This document shows positions 1-5,339 of a stretch of DNA of 12,642 bases, one piece after another. Origin of the DNA: Gemmatimonadota bacterium (lineage in GTDB: Bacteria; Gemmatimonadota; Gemmatimonadetes; Longimicrobiales; RSA9); the NCBI GenBank assembly GCA_012027055.1, contig VEPF01000418.1, forward strand, positions 1 to 12,642, written 5' to 3'. The notes beneath the pieces were generated by a model. It saw nothing but the letters and a program-made list of their open reading frames with translations. It did not search any database and was not told the DNA's origin. The first letter of the stretch is position 1. Each line of letters starts with the position of its first letter. The translations under genes and the position numbers were made by a program.

Positions 1-169
1 CGTCGGACACCAGGACGCGCAACGGAGCGCCGCCGGCGTCGAGGATGGTGACCAGGGCGGCAGGAACCGGTCGCCCCGAGGAATCGGCAAGCTGGAGCCG
101 GACGATCTGAGCGGGGAGCGTCGGCGCCAGGACCGCGAGCAGCAGCGCGCCGTTCAGCAATGTGCGCAG
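1..169 (-). CDS. Secreted protein with carboxypeptidase-regulatory-like N-terminus (partial, 3' end outside window)
   Basis: Only the first 56 codons are in the window; the gene continues past base 1. The reading starts with a clear signal peptide: MRTLLNG, then a hydrophobic core LLLAVLAPTL, then a PAQ cleavage site near residue 21. The mature part reads IVRLQLADSSGRPVPAALV... with a DAGGAPLRVLVSD turn. This is the pattern of carboxypeptidase-regulatory-like beta-sandwich repeats (a 'G-x-P-V-x-x-A-x-V' strand, then 'G-x-x-x-R-V-x-x-D'). No ATG or GTG is in frame. CTG at 169 lies 9 bases downstream of a perfect AGGAGG (179-184), so I chose it; TTG at 160 is the alternative but is 18 bases away. 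The gene is divergent from the toxin-antitoxin pair, and the 171-base gap (170-340) carries both leaders and a run of eight C. Enzyme function cannot be told from this fragment. Confidence 0.6.
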   Translation of the reverse strand, partial: MRTLLNGALLLAVLAPTLPAQIVRLQLADSSGRPVPAALVTILDAGGAPLRVLVSD

Positions 170-178
170 CGTGATTGC

Positions 179-184
179 CCTCCT
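179..184 (-). promoter_or_regulatory. Shine-Dalgarno AGGAGG for the secreted protein
   Basis: On the minus strand AGGAGG is followed by nine bases and then CTG CGC ACA TTG CTG. It is the only strong ribosome binding site in the 5' region of this gene and decides the start, because no ATG or GTG exists in that frame between it and the upstream stop. Confidence 0.6.
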
Positions 185-289
185 GCGAGAGGCAACGGGT
201 GCTTCTGTAATCTACCCCCCCCACGAGTAAGCGTTAGGCTGGCGGTCCCGTCAGGGAGCGCAGGCAGGACCGGGCAGAAAGGCGTCGGA

Positions 290-318
290 TTGCGATCACT
301 GTTCTTGGGTATTACTCT
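290..318 (+). promoter_or_regulatory. Possible promoter of the vapBC pair
   Basis: TTGCGA (290-295, four of six matches to the -35 consensus) is followed by exactly 17 bases and TACTCT (313-318, a TAnnnT -10 type). Transcription would begin near 325, just before the ribosome binding site at 326-334. A short direct repeat, TTACTC/TTACTG (312-323), overlaps the -10 and could be where the AbrB-like antitoxin binds, but nothing in the sequence proves this. The call is weak because sigma-factor consensus in this lineage is not known to me. Confidence 0.25.
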
Positions 319-325
319 TACTGGT

Positions 326-334
326 AGGAAGGAG
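326..334 (+). promoter_or_regulatory. Ribosome binding site AGGAAGGAG for the antitoxin
   Basis: A strong double Shine-Dalgarno six bases before ATG 341. It sets the start of the antitoxin and rules out the longer reading from 290. Confidence 0.7.
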
Positions 335-340
335 ACGAGA

Positions 341-565
341 ATGCGGATCACGAGCAAGGGCCAGGTCACCATCCCGCAGGACATCCGCGAACGGCTGGGT
401 TTACTGCCGAACACCGAGGTGGAGTTCCAGGTGGAAGGCAACGCGGTCCGGCTGCGGAAGGCGGCAGGAAGCAGCCGCCGCGGCCGCCTGGTGGTCGAGC
501 ACCTGCGGGGGCGGCTGGGGCGCGGGCTGAGCACCGACGATATCATGCGGCTCACGCGGAGCTGA
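341..565 (+). CDS. vapB: AbrB/SpoVT-family antitoxin of a VapBC-type pair
   Basis: A 74-residue protein. Residues 1-45 form a typical AbrB/SpoVT/MazE swapped-hairpin DNA-binding domain: MRITSKGQVTIPQDIRERLG, then a strand-rich part ending VEGNAVRLRK. The tail (46-74, with RGRLVVEHLRG and STDDIMRLTRS) is the toxin-binding kind of segment; 'STDDIMRLTR' is the usual ending for antitoxins paired with PIN toxins. ATG 341 is chosen because AGGAAGGAG (326-334) lies six bases upstream and the domain begins at that Met; an extension to 290 would add residues outside the family. The stop is four bases before the toxin start, so the two are co-transcribed. Known role of the family: neutralises the toxin and represses its own operon. 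Assignment to VapB rather than MazE rests on the PIN-domain partner. Confidence 0.87.
   Translation: MRITSKGQVTIPQDIRERLGLLPNTEVEFQVEGNAVRLRKAAGSSRRGRLVVEHLRGRLGRGLSTDDIMRLTRS
558..561 (+). promoter_or_regulatory. Toxin ribosome binding site inside the antitoxin gene
   Basis: GGAG overlaps the vapB codons for R-S just before its TGA stop and sits eight bases before the GTG start of vapC. Ribosomes ending on vapB would expose or reuse this site, which would keep toxin output tied to antitoxin output. GTG rather than ATG would lower toxin synthesis further. Confidence 0.5.
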
Positions 566-569
566 GGCA

Positions 570-974
570 GTGCCGCCCGTACTGGTGGACAGCAACGTGC
601 TGCTGGACGTGCTCACCGAGGACCCGCGGTGGTTCGAGTGGAGCGCCACGGAGCTGGAGAACGCGGCCGAGCTGCACCCCCTGATTATCGATCCGCTGGT
701 GTATGCGGAGGTATCGATCGGCTTCGCGCGGATCGAGGAACTCGATGAGGCTCTGCCACCTTCGCTGTTCCAGCGCGAGTCGTTGCCGTGGGAAGCCGCA
801 TTTCTGGCCGGCAAGGTCTTTCTCAAGTACCGGCGCGGGGGCGGGGTGCGACGCTCGCCGCTGCCGGATTTCTTCATCGGGGCGCACGCAGCGGTGGCCG
901 GGTACATCCTGCTGACTCGCGATGCGGCGCGCTATCGCACCTACTTCCCCACGCTCGAGCTGCGCGCGCCGTAG
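570..974 (+). CDS. vapC: PIN-domain toxin ribonuclease (VapC family)
   Basis: A 134-residue single PIN domain. The four expected acidic residues for metal binding are visible: D7 in VLVDSNVLLD, E47 in YAEVSIGF, D100 in PDFFIGAHA, and D118 in LLTRDAARYRTYFP. That C-terminal motif matches VapC proteins closely. By family knowledge it is a Mg-dependent endoribonuclease that cuts tRNA or rRNA when free of antitoxin; the actual target cannot be read from sequence. GTG at 570 is the start: GGAG (558-561) lies eight bases before it, inside the last codons of vapB, which implies translational coupling. A G/C hairpin (999-1015) follows the stop. All catalytic positions are intact, so the toxin looks functional. 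Confidence 0.92.
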   Translation: MPPVLVDSNVLLDVLTEDPRWFEWSATELENAAELHPLIIDPLVYAEVSIGFARIEELDEALPPSLFQRESLPWEAAFLAGKVFLKYRRGGGVRRSPLPDFFIGAHAAVAGYILLTRDAARYRTYFPTLELRAP

Positions 975-998
975 CCGATCCGGTTCCCGGGAGGCGGC

Positions 999-1015
999 CC
1001 CGCGCGCGCCGCGGG
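999..1015 (+). terminator. Short GC hairpin after vapC
   Basis: CCCGCG, a five-base loop and CGCGGG form a six-base-pair stem 24 bases after the vapC stop. There is no T-run. It could end vapBC transcription, but an inverted repeat this short is common in DNA this GC-rich. Confidence 0.2.
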
Positions 1016-1052
1016 ATTGCGCCCTCACCGCCGCCGGAGCGAACCTCCCCGG

Positions 1053-3296
1053 ATGAGCGACGCCGGAGTTACCGTCCTGCCCGCCGAGCGGGTCGACCGC
1101 GGCCTGCTGCTGGTGGCCCCGTTCGCGGCCGCGCTGTTCGGCGGAGCCGCGCTGATGTTCGTGGCCGAGCCGCTGGTCGGGAAGCTGGTGCTGCCGCGGC
1201 TGGGGGGCAGCCCGGCGGTGTGGAACACGTGCGTCGTCTTCTACCAGGCGGTGGTGCTGGCGGGCTACGCGTACGCGCACCTGCTCGGCACCCGCCTGCC
1301 CTTCCGCGCGCAGGCCGCGGTGCAGTTGGCGCTGCTCGGGCTCGCGGGCCTGACGCTGCCGATCGCGTTTCCCGCCGACTGGCAGCCGCCGCTCACCGGC
1401 TCGCCGATTCCGTTCGTTCTGCTCGGGTTGACGGTGGGCGTGGGCGTGCCGTTCTTCGCGCTCGCGGCCACCTCGCCGCTGCTGCAGGCGTGGTTCGCGC
1501 GCACCGGTCACGCGACCGCGCGCGACCCGTACTACCTGTACGGGGCGAGCAACGCGGGGAGCGTACTGGCGCTGCTGGCCTATCCGCTGCTGATCGAGCC
1601 GTCCTCGACGCTCGGCACGCAGCGCCGCGCGTGGAGTGTCGGTTTCGGGCTGCTGCTGCTGCTGACCCTGGCCTGTGCCCTGGCGGCCGGGCGGCGAACG
1701 GCCGCAGCCCCTGCAGCGTCTCCTGGCAGCGTGCTGCGGGCAGCGATCGGGTGGCGGCGCCGCGCGCGCGGGCTGGCGCTGGCGGCCGTGCCCTCGAGCC
1801 TGATGCTGGGCGTGACCACCTACGCTTCGACGGACCTAGCCGCGGTGCCGCTGCTGTGGACCATTCCGCTGGCCCTGTACCTGCTCACGTTCATCCTCGC
1901 GTTCGCGCGGCGGCGCCTGATATCGGGGCGCGTGGCCCAGGCGCTGATGACGGGCCTGGTGCTCTCGCTCATGCTGGTGCTGGTGCTCGGCCTGAACCAG
2001 CCGGCCCGGGTGATCCTGCCGCTGCACGCCGTCACGCTCTTCGTGGTCGCGCTGGTGCTCCACACCGCGCTGGCCGATGATCGGCCCGATCCCGCTCGCC
2101 TCACCGAGTTCTATTTCTGGATCGCGGCCGGCGGGGTGCTGGGGGGGCTGTTCAACGCCGTGGCCGCGCCGCTGCTGTTCAACAGCGTGGCCGAGTACCC
2201 GCTGGCCATTGTCGCGGCCAGCCTGCTCGGTCCGGCAGCGTTCCCGCCGCGGGGCGCGTTCCGAGGAGGCCGACGTGCACTGGTGCTGGTGGGCTGGGGC
2301 GCGGCGCTGCTCGCCGGCGTTCTGACCGGGCTGTTGCTGCACCTCGCCGGCGCCGGTCCGCAGGGCTGGGCGTTGCCCCTCCTGGTGGCGGCGATCTACA
2401 GCACGCTCGCGGTGGGCGTCCGGGCCCGCGTGGTGGGCGCCATCGTGCTCTGCGTCTGGCTGGCCGGAGTGTTGGCACCGCGCACGCAGGGAGACGTGCG
2501 ATACGCGCAGCGCACCTTCTTCGGCGTGCTGCGCATCCGCTACGACCCGGGCAGCGGCCAGCACATCCTGCGGCACGGCACGACCACGCACGGGTCGCAG
2601 TTCACGGATCCGGAGCGCCGGCGCGAGCCGCTGACGTACTACCATCGCGCGGGACCGATCGGGCAGCTGTTCGCGGCCCGGGCGGGCAAGCTGGCCAACG
2701 CCCGGATCGGTGTGATCGGCCTGGGCGCGGGGTCGCTGGCCGCGTACGCCGAGCCCGGCCAGCACTGGACGTTCTACGAACTGGATCCCGAGGTCGAGCG
2801 GATCGCGCGGGACCGGCGCTACTTCACGTTCCTGGCAGACTGTCGCGCGGCCTGGGACGTGGTGTTGGGCGATGCTCGGCTGTCACTGGCGCGCGCGACC
2901 GGCGCGCGCTACGACGTACTGATCGTGGATGCATTCAGCTCGGACGCCATCCCGGTGCACCTCCTGACCCGGGAGGCGTTCCGCCTGTACCGGTCGCGGC
3001 TGGCCCCGGGCGGCATCGTGGTGTTCCACATCTCGAACCGGCACCTGGCGCTGGCGCCGGTGGTGGCCGGGCTGGCGGCGGGCAGCGGTCTCACGGTGGT
3101 GCGGCAGGAGTTCGAGGGGAAGACGCCCGACCGCGCGGTGACCCCGTCGGAATGGGTGGCGGTCGGGCCGGCGCGCGCGCTGCAGCCGCTGCTGCGCGAG
3201 GGGCGCTGGGCGCGGGTGTCGGCGCCGGACGCGGCGCAGGCCTGGACGGACGACTACTCGAACATCGTGGGCGCGTTCCGGAGACTCAGCAGGTAG
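1053..3296 (+). CDS. Fused MFS-type membrane / spermidine-synthase-like protein
   Basis: A 747-residue protein. The first ~480 residues are about a dozen hydrophobic helices. They include the motif ATSPLLQAWFARTGH followed by DPYYLYGASNAGS, which is typical of 'fused MFS/spermidine synthase' proteins. The C-terminal ~250 residues are a Rossmann aminopropyltransferase/methyltransferase-like domain: nucleotide loop GLGAG (556-560), ELDP (576-579), GDAR (606-609) and DAFSSDAIPVHLL from D626. In true spermidine synthases the equivalent of this last segment is D-x-x-D-P with the catalytic Asp; here the spacing differs, so polyamine synthesis is not assured. ATG 1053 has a GGAG at 1036-1039, 13 bases away; TTG 1017 upstream is in frame but adds a non-conserved Arg/Pro-rich start. 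It stands alone, with no speD or other polyamine gene nearby. The substrate is unknown; location is the inner membrane, by inference. Confidence 0.9.
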   Translation: MSDAGVTVLPAERVDRGLLLVAPFAAALFGGAALMFVAEPLVGKLVLPRLGGSPAVWNTCVVFYQAVVLAGYAYAHLLGTRLPFRAQAAVQLALLGLAGLTLPIAFPADWQPPLTGSPIPFVLLGLTVGVGVPFFALAATSPLLQAWFARTGHATARDPYYLYGASNAGSVLALLAYPLLIEPSSTLGTQRRAWSVGFGLLLLLTLACALAAGRRTAAAPAASPGSVLRAAIGWRRRARGLALAAVPSSLMLGVTTYASTDLAAVPLLWTIPLALYLLTFILAFARRRLISGRVAQALMTGLVLSLMLVLVLGLNQPARVILPLHAVTLFVVALVLHTALADDRPDPARLTEFYFWIAAGGVLGGLFNAVAAPLLFNSVAEYPLAIVAASLLGPAAFPPRGAFRGGRRALVLVGWGAALLAGVLTGLLLHLAGAGPQGWALPLLVAAIYSTLAVGVRARVVGAIVLCVWLAGVLAPRTQGDVRYAQRTFFGVLRIRYDPGSGQHILRHGTTTHGSQFTDPERRREPLTYYHRAGPIGQLFAARAGKLANARIGVIGLGAGSLAAYAEPGQHWTFYELDPEVERIARDRRYFTFLADCRAAWDVVLGDARLSLARATGARYDVLIVDAFSSDAIPVHLLTREAFRLYRSRLAPGGIVVFHISNRHLALAPVVAGLAAGSGLTVVRQEFEGKTPDRAVTPSEWVAVGPARALQPLLREGRWARVSAPDAAQAWTDDYSNIVGAFRRLSR

Positions 3297-3370
3297 CGGC
3301 CGGCGTTCCGGGACCACGCGCACATCCGGCTCCTGCGGGTTGCGCGTGGTTGCGGACTGCCGCCGGCCGC
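3296..3370 (+). repeat. Nested inverted repeats after the MFS/synthase gene (possible terminator)
   Basis: Two perfect 10-base inverted repeats are nested. The outer arms are GCGGCCGGCG (3296-3305) and CGCCGGCCGC (3361-3370); the inner arms are ACCACGCGCA (3313-3322) and TGCGCGTGGT (3341-3350). The outer left arm begins on the last base of the TAG stop, so a transcript would fold immediately after the coding region. No T-run follows. The rest of the 3297-3460 gap contains a small GGCACC/GGTGCC hairpin (3416-3432) and no recognisable promoter for the next gene. Confidence 0.45.
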
Positions 3371-3460
3371 CCGCACTTGCGGCCAGCCCGTGAGCGTCCT
3401 CAATCTGCAGGCGGCGGCACCCTGGTGGTGCCCTGACTCGAGCCCTGGCGGTGAGCGGCC

Positions 3461-4723
3461 ATGCGGATCGCCATCCTGACCAACGAGTACCCGCCCAACG
3501 TCTATGGCGGCGCGGGTGTGCACGTGGAGTATCTCACGCGCGAGCTGGCGGCGCTGGAGGAGCGGCGGCACCAGGTGCAGGTGGTCAGCTTCGGCGACCA
3601 GCGGATCATTGCCGACAACCTGAACGTGACCGGGGTGGAGGCGGATGCCGAGCTGCCGGCGTGCGAGCCGCGCCACGAGAAGGTCTTCAGCACGCTGCTC
3701 CAGGACCTGAAGATGAGCGGGAGCGTGTGCGCGGTGGACGTGGTGCACTGCCACACGTGGTACACGCACCTGGCCGGCTGCCTGGTGAAGTACCTGCAGC
3801 ACGTGCCGCTCATCCTGACCACGCACTCGCTGGAGCCGCACCGGCCGTGGAAGGCGGAGCAGCTCGGCTCGGCCTATCACGCGTCTTCGTGGATCGAGCG
3901 CACTGCCTACCACAACGCGGACGGCGTGGTTGCGGTCTCGCAGTCGATGCTGCGGGACGTCCACGAGCTGTACGGCGTGCCGCTCGAGCGGATCCGCGTG
4001 ATCCACAACGGCATCGACCTGGCGCAGTACCGGCCCACGCCCGGGCTGGAGACGCTCCAGGAGCTGGGCATCGACCCGGACGTGCCGTTCGTGCTGTTCG
4101 TCGGCCGCATCACCCGGCAGAAGGGCATCATCCACCTGGTGAACGCGATCGAGTTCCTGCACCCGGGCGTGCAGGTGGTGCTGTGCGCGGGCGCGCCCGA
4201 CACGAAGGAGATCGCGCGCGAGATGCAGGCGGCGGTGGCGCGGGCCCGCGCCCGGAGCCAGCACCGCATCATCTGGATCGAGGAGATGCTGCCGAAGGAG
4301 AAGGTGATCAACCTGTACACGCACGCCGCCATCTTCGTCTGCCCGTCCGTGTACGAGCCGTTCGGGATCATCAACCTGGAGGCCATGGCGTGCGAGACCC
4401 CCGTGGTGGCGTCCGCGGTGGGCGGCATCCCGGAGGTGGTGGACCACGGCGAGACCGGGCTGCTGGTGGCTTCCGAGACGGTGAGTGCGACGGACGTCGA
4501 GCCGAAGCACCCGGAACAGTTCTCGCGCGACCTGGCGAGGGCAGTGAATTACCTGCTCGATGACTCGGAGCTGCGCGCCGCCATGGCGCGCAACGCCCGC
4601 GCCCGGGTGGAGCGGCAGTTCAGCTGGGAGAGTATTGCCCGCCAGACGCTCGAGTTCTACGAGGACGTGATCGCGGACTACCGCAACCGGCGGGCACACC
4701 CGCGGGCGGGCGGGCACGCGTGA
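3461..4723 (+). CDS. glgA: GT4 glycogen synthase / alpha-maltose-1-phosphate synthase (actinobacterial GlgA/GlgM type)
   Basis: A 420-residue GT-B glycosyltransferase. It starts MRIAILTNEYPPNVYGGAGVHVEYL, the sugar-nucleotide-glucan synthase N-terminus with the GGAGVH loop (16-21). Further marks are HCHTW (96-100), the donor-binding FVGRITRQKG (213-222) and the retaining-enzyme E-x7-E motif, E299 to E307, in YEPFGIINLEAMACETPVV. Length and motifs fit the actinobacterial-type glycogen synthase family (TIGR02149-like) rather than the longer ~480-residue E. coli GlgA. Members of this family use ADP-glucose (or GDP-glucose). The mycobacterial relative makes alpha-maltose 1-phosphate for the GlgE pathway, so glgM is the alternative name. 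No glgC, glgB or glgE lies in the window. ATG 3461 has only a weak upstream G-rich site. Cytosolic. The gene ends at the hairpin 4732-4750. Confidence 0.93.
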   Translation: MRIAILTNEYPPNVYGGAGVHVEYLTRELAALEERRHQVQVVSFGDQRIIADNLNVTGVEADAELPACEPRHEKVFSTLLQDLKMSGSVCAVDVVHCHTWYTHLAGCLVKYLQHVPLILTTHSLEPHRPWKAEQLGSAYHASSWIERTAYHNADGVVAVSQSMLRDVHELYGVPLERIRVIHNGIDLAQYRPTPGLETLQELGIDPDVPFVLFVGRITRQKGIIHLVNAIEFLHPGVQVVLCAGAPDTKEIAREMQAAVARARARSQHRIIWIEEMLPKEKVINLYTHAAIFVCPSVYEPFGIINLEAMACETPVVASAVGGIPEVVDHGETGLLVASETVSATDVEPKHPEQFSRDLARAVNYLLDDSELRAAMARNARARVERQFSWESIARQTLEFYEDVIADYRNRRAHPRAGGHA

Positions 4724-4731
4724 GGCCGACC

Positions 4732-4750
4732 GGGCTCAGGAGCTGAGCCC
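4732..4750. terminator. Perfect 8-bp hairpin between convergent genes
   Basis: GGGCTCAG, loop GAG, CTGAGCCC: a perfect eight-base-pair stem that starts nine bases after the end of the glycogen-synthase gene (4723) and ends 24 bases before the end of the minus-strand barrel gene (4775). It lies exactly where two converging transcripts need to stop. There is no T-run, as is common in very GC-rich genomes, so it may act as a bidirectional terminator or an mRNA 3' stabiliser. Confidence 0.55.
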
Positions 4751-4774
4751 CGCCCGCCGCGCCACGCCTTCCGG

Positions 4775-5317
4775 TCAGTGGATCCTGAGGCCCAGCACCG
4801 CGGCCAGCAGATGGCGAGGCAGCTCGTGGTGGACGACGTCGTGCTGCCACCAGCGCTCGTAGCGCAACTCGGCGAACAGCCGGCCGCCCGGACCGAGTCC
4901 GGAGCCTGCGGCGGCGCCCAGTGACCTGACCCGGTCGCCCTCCCGTGGGTCAAGACCCTCGCTGGCCGTCACCAGCACGTACGGCCTCGCGATCCCGGCA
5001 ACCGGCTTCAGTGCCAGTCCGCCAGCGATGCCTGCGCCGAGCACGCGGGCGGATTCTTCCCAGTCTGCCGAACGCCCCGTCGTGGTGCCACGCGCTTCGC
5101 CGCGGATCAGGAACGGGCCGCGCTCCACCTCCAAGGCGGCCAGCGCCGTGGCGCCCGGGCTCGCGGCGTATGCCGGCCCCAGCCCTAGCCGCAGCGACGC
5201 GCCCTGTGCGCCGAGCGCGACCGGCCGCGCGCATGCCAGCAGCGCCAGCAGCGCGAGGGCGCGCATGGGCCGGGGGCGACGGGCGCCGGCACCGGCGTAT
5301 CGGATCGGGATGGTCAT
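4775..5317 (-). CDS. Small exported protein, probable outer-membrane beta-barrel
   Basis: A 180-residue protein of no family I can name. The N-terminus is a signal sequence: an Arg-rich stretch, then MRALALLALLAC (18-29) and ALGAQG, with likely cleavage near residue 37; LLAC (26-29) could instead act as a lipobox. The mature part alternates small and aromatic/charged residues in short strands (LRLGLGPAYAA, FLIRGEARG, RPYVLVTASEG, GRLFAELRYERWW, LAAVLGLRIH), as in small eight-strand outer-membrane barrels; the final strand ends in His, not the usual Phe. ATG 5317 is kept because GGAGG (5327-5331) sits nine bases upstream, although Met18 (5266) would give a more ordinary signal peptide. It begins 22 bases after the DPP-IV-like gene stops, so the two are probably one transcript. 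Confidence 0.6.
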   Translation of the reverse strand: MTIPIRYAGAGARRPRPMRALALLALLACARPVALGAQGASLRLGLGPAYAASPGATALAALEVERGPFLIRGEARGTTTGRSADWEESARVLGAGIAGGLALKPVAGIARPYVLVTASEGLDPREGDRVRSLGAAAGSGLGPGGRLFAELRYERWWQHDVVHHELPRHLLAAVLGLRIH

Positions 5318-5326
5318 GGCGCGCCG

Positions 5327-5331
5327 CCTCC
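5327..5331 (-). promoter_or_regulatory. Ribosome binding site GGAGG for the barrel protein
   Basis: It reads GGAGG on the minus strand, nine bases before ATG 5317, in the 22-base gap after the peptidase stop. It favours the long N-terminus over Met18 at 5266, which has no such site. Confidence 0.55.
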
Positions 5332-5339
5332 GACGTTCG

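Noticed and set aside
243..272. CGGTCC ... GGACCG inverted repeat upstream of vapB, considered as an operator
   Set aside because: Six bases with an 18-base spacer is expected by chance in such DNA, and it lies too far upstream of the likely promoter to argue for.
552..1511. 319-residue minus-strand ORF
   Set aside because: Gln/Arg/Glu-rich antisense shadow of vapC and the membrane domain of the next gene.
788..2080. 430-residue plus-strand ORF overlapping vapC and the MFS/synthase gene
   Set aside because: It runs out of frame through two recognised genes and is dominated by Arg, Ala and Gly, as expected of a shifted reading.
3254..4717. 487-residue minus-strand ORF opposite the glycogen-synthase gene
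   Set aside because: It is fully antisense to a gene with clear GT4 motifs. Its His/Arg/Val/Leu-rich composition is the usual mirror of GC-rich coding DNA and shows no domain.
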